From Rhodoferax sp. (GTDB lineage Bacteria > Pseudomonadota > Gammaproteobacteria > Burkholderiales > Burkholderiaceae_C), in contig NZ_JAQTXM010000016.1 of the NCBI RefSeq assembly GCF_028688795.1, forward strand, positions 1 to 64,000: a stretch of DNA of 64,000 bases. Direction: 5' to 3'. The notes under the pieces were generated by a model that did no database searches, had not been told where the DNA came from, and worked only from the letters and a program-made list of their open reading frames with translations. Both the position numbers and the translations under genes were made by a program. Below are positions 24,365 through 33,142 of this stretch, one piece after another (position 1 is the stretch's first letter; each line of letters begins with the position of its first letter).

Positions 24365-27034
24365 TCAGGTGTTCGGAATGCCATCAGCAAATGCCTCCAG
24401 GGCGGCAATGGGCAGCGGTCGACTGAACAAATAGCCTTGATAGGCATGGCAGCCCAAATGCGCCAGAAAGTCGACCTGGGCCTGTATCTCTACCCCTTCG
24501 GCAATGACGGACAGCCCCATGCTCTCGGCCAGCGCCACCACCATTTTGGCGATGGCCGCGTCGTTGGCATCAGTGACGATATTTCGCACAAAACCCTGGT
24601 CAATCTTGAGCTGGTCCAGCGGCAGCTGCTTGAGGTAGGCCAGCGATGAGTAGCCGGTGCCGAAGTCATCCAGTGAGAAGCCGACCCCTCTGCCTTTGAG
24701 TGCGCCCATTTTTGCAATGATGCCTTCGACATCGTCTACCAGCATGCTCTCGGTGAGTTCCAGTTTGAGCCGCTTGGGCTTCGCATGGGTGCGCGTCAGT
24801 GTGGCCAGCACCTGTTCAACAAAGTCGGCTTGATGGAACTGGCGGGCGCTGACATTGACCGCAATCGTCAGGTGCGCCCGGTTTGGCTGATTCGCCCACG
24901 CTGCGAGTTGGGTGCAGGCTGTTTCCAGCACCCACTGGCCGATTGGCAGAATCAGGCCTGTGGCCTCGGCCAATGGGATAAATTCTGCTGGCGACACCAT
25001 GCCGCGTCGTGGGTGCTGCCAACGCAGCAGCGCCTCTACACCGGTGAGTCGACCATCACCCACCACCTGTGGTTGGTAGTACAGCAAGAATTGTTGATTG
25101 AGCACCGCATCGCGCAGGTCGGCCTCCAGCGCAGCATGGATGGATACCTCAGCTTGCATTTGGGCATCAAAAAAGCGCAGGGTGTTGCGCCCGGCGGCCT
25201 TGGCCTTGAACATGGCCAATTCGGCACGCCGCAATGGCCCTTCGCTGGTTTCCTGGAGCTCAGCCCCAAACAGGGTTACCCCTATGCTGGGCGTGCTGTG
25301 ATGCGCCCCATTGGCAAGTGGGTAGTCAAACCCCAGCTCAGCCAGTATTTTGTCGCCTACGGCCTCCGACTGGTTGGCGGCATCCAGCGCGTTCTCGCTC
25401 AAGTCTTCAAGCATCACCACAAATTCGTCGCTGCCCAAGCGGGCCACAGTGTCGCCCTCGCGAATGCAGGTTTTCAGGCGCTGTGCGACCTGCGCCAGCA
25501 GAAGATCACCCTGGTGGTGCCCCAGGGTGTCGTTGAGGGTCTTGAAATTGTCCAGGTCGACAAACAGCAGGGCACTTTTGCGGGCGTGGCGGGTGCTGGC
25601 ATTCAAGGCCTGGTCGAGCCGGTCCATCAGCAGTCGGCGGTTGGGCAGGCTGGTCAGCGGGTCGTAGAAGGCCAGGTTTTCTATTTGGGCTTGCGCTGTT
25701 TTGTGGTCGGTGATGTCGGTGAAGATGGCTACGTAATGGGTGACCAGGCCCGCACCGTCCTTGACGGCGCTGATGCTGAGTCGTTCGGGGAAAACCGCCC
25801 CATTCTTGCGCCGGTTCTGGATTTCTCCTTGCCAGGTGCCCAGGCTCGCCAGGCTGTGATCCATGTCGGCAAAAAAGACCCGATCATGGCGACCCGACGA
25901 CAAGAGATGCGGGCTCTGCCCAATGGCTTCATCTGCGCTGTAGCCCGTGGTTTGGGTGAAGGCTTTGTTGACGCGCAGGATGACCCGCCGGGCGTCGGTG
26001 ATGAACATGCACTGGTGTGACTCAAACGCCGTGGCCGCAATGCGCAGGGCTTCTTCGGCATTTTTCCGTTCGGTGATGTCCTGTGTGATGCCGACCGCTC
26101 TGAGCGCCGTGTGGTCTGGTGCAAATTCAACGTCAGCTTTTTGGCGTACCCAGCGAACTTGTTTGCCCACCACGATGCGGTGTTCGTGATCAAAGCTGCC
26201 TGCTTGCAGGGTCAATTGCCAGGACTGGTCCAACGCGGCCCGGTCTGTCGCATGGACCCTTGTCAGGTAACTTTTTCGGCTTCCGATGGTGCCCTTAGGC
26301 AGGCCGAAAATACGGCAAGTCTCGGGTGACAGGTGCATGGTGTCGGTGCTGATGTCATAGACCCAGCTGCCTACTGATGCAACCGCTTGAGCACGCTGCA
26401 GGTCGGCTCTGCTTGATTCAAGCTCAAGTGTTTGTTGCGTCAATGTGGCGCTTACGTTGCGCAATTGGGCAAGCTTGTCGGTGTACGAGCGAACCAGAGA
26501 CGCGACCATCACGGCTGAGATGATGAAGGTGACGGTTTGTACGGCCCCGTGCAGGCCGGGCGGTGTGGCGGGCTGGGTTGGCAAAATTCCCACGGACTCG
26601 GCCCAGACAAAGAGGCCTGTGACCAGGATCGTCAGGGCTGCAATGCGCAGTCCGGCGCGCGGCCCAATCAGCCAGCCCACCATCATGATGACGAACGGGT
26701 AAATGATGACGGCCGGGGTGCGCACACCGCCATTCAGGGTTGCAATACCGGTAATGGCCAGCCAGCTGCCATAAGTCAGGATGTAAATGACTGTGCGTGT
26801 CTTGCCGCGCACCAAAAAAAACCAGCCTGCTGCCGCTATCACTGCCACTGCTGCTGGCCCGATCATGCGTTTGGTCTGGTCGGGCACGGTTAAAAAGAGA
26901 ACCACCAGGAAAAGCAGTGACCCGGTCAACAGCGCAAATATCGTGTACCGGAGAAAGGGGCGCGCAGTGTCCGAAGAAACCGCGCCAGAGGCCTCGCTGT
27001 CAACGGCTTTGTCTGGCGTGGCTTCCTCGTTCAC
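24365..27034 (-). CDS. Membrane PAS-PAS-GGDEF-EAL cyclic-di-GMP protein
   Basis: The 889-residue protein has five or six transmembrane helices (about residues 28-185), a short coiled coil, PAS domains at about 215-330 and 335-450 (the second with TQTTGYSADEAIGQSP), a GGDEF domain near 455-615 and an EAL domain near 630-885. The GGDEF signature is degenerate (ARLGSDEFVVML), whereas the EAL domain keeps VEALLRWQHP, LELTESMLVDD, DDFGTGYSSLAYLKQLPL and EGVE. Phosphodiesterase activity is therefore likelier than cyclase activity. The GTG start lies 4 nt after the gcvP stop, with AGAGG in the gcvP tail as ribosome site, so it probably belongs to the riboswitch-controlled gcv transcript. Confidence 0.9.
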   Translation of the reverse strand: MNEEATPDKAVDSEASGAVSSDTARPFLRYTIFALLTGSLLFLVVLFLTVPDQTKRMIGPAAVAVIAAAGWFFLVRGKTRTVIYILTYGSWLAITGIATLNGGVRTPAVIIYPFVIMMVGWLIGPRAGLRIAALTILVTGLFVWAESVGILPTQPATPPGLHGAVQTVTFIISAVMVASLVRSYTDKLAQLRNVSATLTQQTLELESSRADLQRAQAVASVGSWVYDISTDTMHLSPETCRIFGLPKGTIGSRKSYLTRVHATDRAALDQSWQLTLQAGSFDHEHRIVVGKQVRWVRQKADVEFAPDHTALRAVGITQDITERKNAEEALRIAATAFESHQCMFITDARRVILRVNKAFTQTTGYSADEAIGQSPHLLSSGRHDRVFFADMDHSLASLGTWQGEIQNRRKNGAVFPERLSISAVKDGAGLVTHYVAIFTDITDHKTAQAQIENLAFYDPLTSLPNRRLLMDRLDQALNASTRHARKSALLFVDLDNFKTLNDTLGHHQGDLLLAQVAQRLKTCIREGDTVARLGSDEFVVMLEDLSENALDAANQSEAVGDKILAELGFDYPLANGAHHSTPSIGVTLFGAELQETSEGPLRRAELAMFKAKAAGRNTLRFFDAQMQAEVSIHAALEADLRDAVLNQQFLLYYQPQVVGDGRLTGVEALLRWQHPRRGMVSPAEFIPLAEATGLILPIGQWVLETACTQLAAWANQPNRAHLTIAVNVSARQFHQADFVEQVLATLTRTHAKPKRLKLELTESMLVDDVEGIIAKMGALKGRGVGFSLDDFGTGYSSLAYLKQLPLDQLKIDQGFVRNIVTDANDAAIAKMVVALAESMGLSVIAEGVEIQAQVDFLAHLGCHAYQGYLFSRPLPIAALEAFADGIPNT

Positions 27035-27038
27035 GGGG

Positions 27039-29927
27039 TCATGCCTCTTGGTAGGCGCTCACGGGCACACACGCGCAGAACAAATTGCGGTCGCCGTAAA
27101 CATTGTCAATGCGGCCAACCGGCACCCAGTATTTGGATGTTTTAAGCCCCGGCACCGGAAACGCTGCCAATTCGCGGCTGTAGGGCTTGTCCCAGACCTC
27201 GCCCAAGAGCGCCGCAGCCGTGTGTGGCGCGTTGTGCAAGGGGTTATTGTCTTTCGGCCAAATGCCTTTTTCCACCTTGGCAATCTCGCCGCGGATGGCG
27301 ATCATGGCATCGATGAAGCGGTCCAGCTCGGCCAGCGTTTCGCTTTCGGTGGGCTCCACCATCAGCGTGCCGGGCACCGGAAAACTCAGCGTGGGGGCAT
27401 GAAAGCCGTAGTCCATCAGGCGTTTGCTCACGTCTTCAGCCGAGACGCCGTTGACGCCACCACTGCTTTCCTTCAGGGGGCGCAAATCCAGAATGCACTC
27501 GTGCGCCACACGGCCGGGTTTGCCTCCCTCCGGAACACTGGTGTAGAGCGTGGGGTAGTGGCTTGAGAGTCGTACGCTGATGTAGTTGGCACTCAGAATG
27601 GCCACCTCGGTGGCGGCTTTCAGGCCCTGCGCACCCATCATGCGGCAATACATCCAGCTGATCGGCAACACGGCTGCGTTGCCAAGTGGCGCGGCTGACA
27701 CGGCACCGACACCAGCGCCGGGCAAATACGGCACCAGGTCAGCCACCACACACACCGGCCCGACACCGGGGCCGCCGCCGCCGTGTGGAATGCAGAAGGT
27801 TTTGTGCAGGTTCAGGTGGCTCACATCACCGCCAAATTCGCCCGGCGCGGCCAGGCCCACCAAGGCGTTCATGTTGGCGCCGTCCACATAGACGCGGCCA
27901 CCGTGGCTGTGAATCAGGGCGGACAACTCCTTCACGTTGGTCTCGAACACGCCGTGTGTGCTCGGGTAGGTGATCATCATGGCGGCCAGGTTGGCGCTGT
28001 GTTGGGCGCATTTGGCAGCCAGATCGGCCATGTCCACATTGCCCTGGGCGTCGCAGGCGGTCACCACCACTTTCATGCCCGCCATGGCGGCGCTGGCCGG
28101 GTTGGTGCCGTGCGCGCTGCTGGGGATCAGGCAGATGTTGCGGTGGCTTTCGCCACGCGCCGCATGAAAACCGCGGATGGCCATCATGCCGGCGTATTCG
28201 CCCTGGCTGCCGGCGTTAGGCTGCAGGCTGATGCCGGCGTAGCCGGTGGCCTGGCACAACCAGGCGCGCAATTGTTCGTCCAGTTCGGCGTAGCCTGCGC
28301 GCTGGTTTGCTGGGCAGAACGGGTGAATGTCGGCAAACTCGGGCCAGGTGATGGGAATCATCTCGCTGGTGGCATTGAGCTTCATGGTGCAACTGCCCAG
28401 CGGGATCATGCTGCGGTCGAGCGCCAAATCAAAGTCAGACAAACGGCGGATGTAGCGCAGCATGCCAGTCTCGGAGTGGTGCGTGTTGAACACCGGGTGC
28501 GTCAGGTAGCTGCTGGTGCGTAGCAGGGCAGGGGGCAGAAGAGTAGACGCCGTTTGTTCAAAGTCTGCAAGCTTGGGCACGACTTGGCCGGGTTTGGAAA
28601 AAAAGCCCCAGAGCTGTTCGATGTCAAAGCGGGTCGTGGTTTCATCCAGTGAGACGCCCAAAGCATTTTTTGAAACAAATCGAAGGTTAGCCCTCGTATT
28701 TATTGCGCAAAAAGCTATTGAATCAGTAGCGCCTGACGTGTCGATGGTGAGTGTGTCAAAGGCGCTGGCGTTGGCAACGTCATAGCCCAAAGTCTTCAAG
28801 CCAGTTGCCAGCAACGCGGTGAAGGTGGCCACGCGCTGGGCAATGCGCTTAAGACCGGCCGGGCCGTGGTACACAGCGTACATGCTGGCAATTACAGCCG
28901 GCAACACCTGCGCCGTGCAGATGTTGCTGGTGGCCTTTTCGCGGCGAATGTGTTGCTCGCGCGTTTGCAGCGCCAGTCGGTAAGCCGGGTTGCCATGCGC
29001 ATCCTTGCTGACCCCCACCAGTCGGCCGGGCATGGTGCGTTTGTGTTCATCGCGGCAGGCCATGTAGCCCGCGTGCGGGCCGCCATTGCCCATAGGCATG
29101 CCAAAGCGTTGCGTGGTGCCAATGGCAATGTCCGCGCCGAGCTCGCCGGGGGCGACAAGCAGGGTCAGTGCCAGCAGGTCGGCGGCCATGATGACTAGGC
29201 CGCCCCGGGCTTTGTAGGCCTTGATCCATTCGCGGTCGTCACGCACCACACCGCTCACGCCTGGGTACTGCAGCAGCACGGCAAAGCTGTCTTGAGCCAA
29301 GGCTTCGTCACCGTTGCACACCTTGACCTCAATACCTAGAGGCTCGGCCCGGGTCTGGATCACAGCCAGGGTCTGTGGCAGCACCTCAGAGTCGACAAAA
29401 AATGTGTTCGACTTGGACTTGCTGGCACGCAGCGCCATCGTCATGGCCTCGGCGGCAGCGGTGGCCTCGTCCAGCATCGAGGCGTTGGCCATGGGCATGC
29501 CGGTCAGGTCCATCACCATGGTCTGGAAATTGATCAGTGCTTCCATGCGACCCTGGCTGATCTCGGCTTGGTAGGGCGTGTAGGCGGTGTACCAGGCGGG
29601 GTTTTCCAGGATGTTGCGCAGAATCACGCCGGGCGTGTGGGTGCCGTAATAGCCTTGGCCAATGTAGCTTTTGAACACCTTGTTTTTGGCGGCCATGGCT
29701 TTGAGCTCGGCCAAGGCAGCGGCTTCGGTCACGGGTGCGGGGATGTCCATCGGCTGGCTGCGGGCAATGGATTGCGGCACGATGGCGTCGATCAGCTCGC
29801 GCCGTGTTGTGGCACCCAGGGTGCGCAGCATGATGGCCTCGTCGGCTGCGTCAATGCCAATGTGGCGGGCAATAAATTCAGACGAATTTTCCAGTTCACC
29901 AAAAGGCGAAATTGCGGTTACGGACAT
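27039..29927 (-). CDS. gcvP: Glycine dehydrogenase (aminomethyl-transferring), P-protein
   Basis: The protein of about 962 residues is the long single-chain P-protein. The pyridoxal-phosphate lysine lies in [20 protein letters not shown]. Other conserved parts are [40 protein letters not shown] and [17 protein letters not shown]. It decarboxylates glycine and loads the aminomethyl group on GcvH. I prefer [10 protein letters not shown] as the start over an ATG three codons earlier. It follows gcvH closely and precedes the c-di-GMP gene by 4 nt. A copy of the interspersed repeat, encoding [20 protein letters not shown], lies in frame near residue 400. Confidence 0.96.
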   Translation of the reverse strand: MSVTAISPFGELENSSEFIARHIGIDAADEAIMLRTLGATTRRELIDAIVPQSIARSQPMDIPAPVTEAAALAELKAMAAKNKVFKSYIGQGYYGTHTPGVILRNILENPAWYTAYTPYQAEISQGRMEALINFQTMVMDLTGMPMANASMLDEATAAAEAMTMALRASKSKSNTFFVDSEVLPQTLAVIQTRAEPLGIEVKVCNGDEALAQDSFAVLLQYPGVSGVVRDDREWIKAYKARGGLVIMAADLLALTLLVAPGELGADIAIGTTQRFGMPMGNGGPHAGYMACRDEHKRTMPGRLVGVSKDAHGNPAYRLALQTREQHIRREKATSNICTAQVLPAVIASMYAVYHGPAGLKRIAQRVATFTALLATGLKTLGYDVANASAFDTLTIDTSGATDSIAFCAINTRANLRFVSKNALGVSLDETTTRFDIEQLWGFFSKPGQVVPKLADFEQTASTLLPPALLRTSSYLTHPVFNTHHSETGMLRYIRRLSDFDLALDRSMIPLGSCTMKLNATSEMIPITWPEFADIHPFCPANQRAGYAELDEQLRAWLCQATGYAGISLQPNAGSQGEYAGMMAIRGFHAARGESHRNICLIPSSAHGTNPASAAMAGMKVVVTACDAQGNVDMADLAAKCAQHSANLAAMMITYPSTHGVFETNVKELSALIHSHGGRVYVDGANMNALVGLAAPGEFGGDVSHLNLHKTFCIPHGGGGPGVGPVCVVADLVPYLPGAGVGAVSAAPLGNAAVLPISWMYCRMMGAQGLKAATEVAILSANYISVRLSSHYPTLYTSVPEGGKPGRVAHECILDLRPLKESSGGVNGVSAEDVSKRLMDYGFHAPTLSFPVPGTLMVEPTESETLAELDRFIDAMIAIRGEIAKVEKGIWPKDNNPLHNAPHTAAALLGEVWDKPYSRELAAFPVPGLKTSKYWVPVGRIDNVYGDRNLFCACVPVSAYQEA
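28676..28732 (+). repeat. Interspersed repeat, copy 8, in frame inside gcvP
   Basis: On the plus strand GGTTAGCCCTCGTATTTATT then GCGCAAAAAGCTATTGAATC matches the reverse-type form of the repeat. gcvP is on the minus strand, so the gene reads the A-type strand. The encoded segment lies in a variable part of the P-protein. Confidence 0.8.
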
Positions 29928-29942
29928 GGTGTGCAAGCCTGT

Positions 29943-30317
29943 TCAGTGGGCGTCAGCAGCGAAACTGGTGTAGCTGGTCTCGTCCATGAAGGCATCGAGC
30001 TCGGCCGGGTTGCTCAGCTTGATCTTGAAGAACCAGCCTGCGCCCAGCGGGTCGGTGTTGGCCAGCGATGGGTCGGCGCGCAGCGCTTCGTTTACCTCCA
30101 ATACCTCGCCATTGGCGGGCATGTAAACGTCGGCGGCGGCCTTGACCGATTCGACCACGGCTGCAGCGTCTTTGGCGGCGTAGCTTTTGCCGATTTCTGG
30201 CAGATCAACAAACACCACGTCTCCCAGGGCATCTTGTGCGTGGTGGGTAATACCAACGGTGGCGATGTCGCCGTCAACGTTGAGCCATTCGTGGTCGGGG
30301 GTGTATTTGATCGTCAT
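29943..30317 (-). CDS. gcvH: Glycine cleavage system H protein
   Basis: The 124-residue protein starts MTIKYTPDHEWLNVDGDIAT and has the lipoyl-lysine site VESVKAAADVYMPANGEVLE followed by GAGWFFKIKLSNPAELD. It carries the aminomethyl group on its lipoyl arm from GcvP to GcvT. The frame is open upstream of the ATG but the extra part overlaps the gcvT end without homology. Gaps to gcvT (40 nt) and gcvP are short. Confidence 0.97.
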   Translation of the reverse strand: MTIKYTPDHEWLNVDGDIATVGITHHAQDALGDVVFVDLPEIGKSYAAKDAAAVVESVKAAADVYMPANGEVLEVNEALRADPSLANTDPLGAGWFFKIKLSNPAELDAFMDETSYTSFAADAH

Positions 30318-30357
30318 GATGGGTTCTTTAATAAGGGAGAGAAGTAATAAAAAGGGC

Positions 30358-31503
30358 TTAACCACGGAAATAGTTGGTGGGCACAAACGGCATGGCCACC
30401 ACTTCCATTTTGACTGGCTTGCCACGCACGATGGCGTTAACGTGTGAGCCCAACGTGGCAAATGCGGGGGGCACATAACCCATGGCAATGGGCTGGTCAA
30501 TGGTGGGGCCAAGCAAGCCGCTGGTGACCTCGCCAATGGGCAGGCCATTCAAATCCTGCAGCTCGGTGTGCTCGCGCACAGGAATTCGCTCAAGCGCTTT
30601 AAGTCCTACACGTTTTCGGCCTGTAGCCCCTGTATCGCCTGCGAGTTGTGCTAGAATTTTTGTAGCGCCAGGAAAGCTGCCTGCACGGGCACCACCGGTT
30701 CGGCGCACTTTTTGTATGGCCCACTGCAAACCCGCCTCAACCGGTGTGGTGCTGGCATCAATGTCGTTGCCATAAAGTGGCAGGCCGGCTTCAAGGCGCA
30801 ACGAATTGCGTGCCCCCAGGCCAATCGGTTTCACCTCGGGTTGCGCCAGCAGGGCAGTGGCCAAGGTCAGGGCTTGCGACTGGTGAACAGAGATCTCAAA
30901 CCCATCCTCGCCGGTGTAGCCACTGCGGGTCAGAAACACATCGATCTTTTCTGTGCCGGTGCTGACGGAAAAGTTGCCCCCGGTCATGAACACCAGCTTT
31001 TCCACGCCGGGCGCCAAGCGCGACAACGCGGTCACGGCTTGTGGGCCTTGCAGCGCCAGCAGGGCGTATTCGGGCATTGGAATGACCTGGCAACGCGCGC
31101 CAATTTTGGCCTGAATGTGCGCCATGTCGCCGGCCTTGCAAGCGCCGTTGACAATGACAAACAACTCATTTGCGCTTTGTTTGAAGAACATCAGATCGTC
31201 AATGATGCCGCCCTCATCGTTGAGCAGCAGGCCGTAGCGCTGTTTGCCAACAGCCAGGTCAATCACATCGACCGGAATCAGACTTTCCAAAGCTGCCGCG
31301 GCATCGGGCCCAACCAGGCGCAATTGGCCCATGTGCGACACGTCAAACAAACCAGCGACTGCGCGTGTGTGTTTGTGCTCGGCCATCAGGCCCATTGGGT
31401 ATTGCACCGGCATGCTGTAACCCGCAAAGGGCACCATGCGGGCGCCCATGGCAATGTGCAGGTCGTTCAGGGGAACGGTAAGAAGGTTGTCAGGCGTGGA
31501 CAT
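30358..31503 (-). CDS. gcvT: Aminomethyltransferase, T protein of the glycine cleavage system
   Basis: The 381-residue protein begins MSTPDNLLTVPLNDLHIAMG and shows VPFAGYSMPVQYPMGLMAEH, GLFDVSHMGQLRLVG, RSGYTGEDGFEISV and GLGARNSLRLEAGLPLYGND, the folate-binding residues of GcvT. It transfers the methylene to tetrahydrofolate and releases ammonia. It is first in gcvT-gcvH-gcvP and lies behind a tandem glycine riboswitch. An in-frame repeat copy covers about residues 278-300 (KILAQLAGDTGATGRKRVGL), just before the C-terminal barrel domain. Confidence 0.96.
   Translation of the reverse strand: MSTPDNLLTVPLNDLHIAMGARMVPFAGYSMPVQYPMGLMAEHKHTRAVAGLFDVSHMGQLRLVGPDAAAALESLIPVDVIDLAVGKQRYGLLLNDEGGIIDDLMFFKQSANELFVIVNGACKAGDMAHIQAKIGARCQVIPMPEYALLALQGPQAVTALSRLAPGVEKLVFMTGGNFSVSTGTEKIDVFLTRSGYTGEDGFEISVHQSQALTLATALLAQPEVKPIGLGARNSLRLEAGLPLYGNDIDASTTPVEAGLQWAIQKVRRTGGARAGSFPGATKILAQLAGDTGATGRKRVGLKALERIPVREHTELQDLNGLPIGEVTSGLLGPTIDQPIAMGYVPPAFATLGSHVNAIVRGKPVKMEVVAMPFVPTNYFRG
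30606..30665 (+). repeat. Interspersed repeat, copy 9 (diverged), in frame inside gcvT
   Basis: On the plus strand CACGTTTTCGGCCTGTAGCC, CCTGTATCGCCTGCGAGTTG and TGCTAGAATTTTTGTAGC follow the family pattern, with an extra TGTAGC tail also seen in copy 8 (AGTAGC). Confidence 0.7.
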
Positions 31504-31565
31504 CGGGACTCCAATAGAGTTGGGGGGCAAATCAAATTCCATGGCCTGACCGGTGTCAAAGCCAG

Positions 31566-31825
31566 GTGTTGCCCCCTCTGTCCACTTTACCTGAGAGATT
31601 CGCCAAGCCAGCAGCATGTGCGCCGGCCTTGGGTTGCTCCTTCGGTGGATCAGCACTTGACGCATGGCGCCAGCAGTGACCTCTCTCCAGTGAGGAATCG
31701 TCAAAAAATCGTGCGACTTCATGACGGTTGTCAGTCCTTTTGCCTGAGCGTTCAAACTGCTGCAATCAGCAACTCTGCGCCTTCGGCGGCTGCCTCAACG
31801 GGCTGGCTCTCTCCTGAACGGTGGG
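31566..31825 (-). promoter_or_regulatory. Tandem glycine riboswitch upstream of gcvT
   Basis: On the minus strand the first aptamer contains AGGAGAGAGCCAGC, GCCGCCGAAGGCGCA and CTCAGGCAAAAGGACTG. The second contains TGGAGAGAGGTCACTG, CCACCGAAGGAGCAACCC and CTCTCAGGTAAAGTGGACAG, ending in a G-rich strand. These are the conserved cores of the two glycine-binding aptamers, joined by a linker of a few tens of bases. Glycine binding normally switches gcv expression on so that excess glycine is degraded. The expression platform must lie in the roughly 65 nt before the gcvT ATG. Confidence 0.93.
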
Positions 31826-31826
31826 A

Positions 31827-31854
31827 ATTCTACAGGCGGAAAGCAATCACCCAA
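31827..31854 (-). promoter_or_regulatory. Candidate promoter of the gcv operon
   Basis: On the minus strand TTGGGT, a 16-nt spacer and TAGAAT resemble a sigma-70 promoter with a weak -35. It ends directly before the first glycine aptamer, the expected place for the transcription start. Confidence 0.5.
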
Positions 31855-31989
31855 ATTGTTGCTATTTGACTACGCAGATAGTTGATATCTCCCTACAGCT
31901 GAAGTCTACGGCTTCCACTAGCATGGGCTTGACAAAACGAATAGCAAAAATCTGCAAGGGTGATGATGGTTTATTGACCGTTAAATACT

Positions 31990-33142
31990 ATGCTTTTCAA
32001 AGAAACAATAGTGGCCCTTGGAGGAGGGCGGGGTCGCTCGCTGCAAACGGTGATTGACCAGGTGCACGGTGGCGTTTTGGATGCGTTTGAGCCTGCGATT
32101 CACGCAGTCGGCGGACTTGCACCCTGGGTGCTGATTGCGGCGGTTCTTGAACCAGAACAGTTGAATGCCCTTCGGCGCCGTCCAGAGGCAGACGGCATGA
32201 CCGTTGTCTGTGTTCAAGGCAGCGTTCAGGTCCTGCAAGCTGCGTCTGTCCGGCGGTATGCGCTGGCGTTGGTCGATGCAAGGCTGCCAGGTATCGATGC
32301 AATGGCGCTGTGCCTGACGCTCAAACACGCGTTCGTGCTCCCTGTCCCTTTCATTCTTTGCATGGATGACGGTCATGCTGAGGGCGACAAGCACAGCGAC
32401 TATTTACAGCTTGGGGCGCTGAGCATCTTGCCCATCGCACCTGATGCGGATGAAATCTACTGGCACGTACCCAACCACCTGCAAATTGAGCGCAATGTTG
32501 GTCACCACACGCAACGGCTGCTCGACCATTTGCCCTACCCGGTCATCATCACCGATGCCCGTCGCCAAGTGGTTTACACCAATGATGCAACTTCACTGCT
32601 GGCGAATCTCGACAACCAGGCGTTGCGGAATCGCTCCCTCGGTGAGGTTTTCGCCGCACTGCGCCTGAACATTGCCACCGCTTGGGTGCTGCAAAAGCTT
32701 GCAGCCGACGGTGCCTGGCAAGGCGAAGTGCATGTGCGCCCAGTCTGCCGGGCAGACACAGGCGTTTTGGCTGCAGGCCCAGCAGATCCAGGGCGACGAA
32801 TCAGAACTGCGCGCCCTGAAAGTCTTCTGCCTGTCCGACATTACCCATCTCATTTTGCGCGAGCACCGACTGCGCTGGCTCGCCGATACCGATGCGCTGA
32901 CCGGGCTCGCCAACCGCAATTTGCTTCTGGCTCGCATGGATGAGGTGACCGCGCTCGAAGGGCAAGGCAGCATTACTTTGCCCTCAATATTGTTCATTGA
33001 CCTCGATGGTTGCAAGCAGGTGAACGATCAGCTCGGGCATGGCACAGGTGATCGCATCCTGCAAGAATCGATTTTGCTTTGCCTGAAAAATTCAACTAAC
33101 CAATCACCAGGAATGACCCACCATGGACACCCAAGGCTTTGA
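31990..33142 (+). pseudogene. Broken receiver-like/PAS/GGDEF signalling gene (frameshift and truncated GGDEF)
   Basis: The first frame encodes a receiver-like domain (ALALVDARLPGIDAMAL, LQLGALSILPI, where the usual Lys-Pro switch is replaced) and a PAS segment (LLDHLPYPVIITDARRQVVY). Around 32740-32765 homology jumps to the +1 frame (FWLQAQQIQGDESELRALKV, LADTDALTGLANRNLLLARM, LFIDLDGCKQVNDQLGHGTG, DRILQES). The GGDEF domain stops there: the GGDEF motif and everything after it are missing, replaced by a short unrelated tail ending inside the next gene. No cyclase activity is possible. A sequencing error could explain the frameshift but not the truncation. Confidence 0.8.

Noticed and set aside
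27783-28523. A 246-codon plus-strand frame opposite gcvP
   Set aside because: It mirrors the conserved P-protein core and has no independent coding signals.
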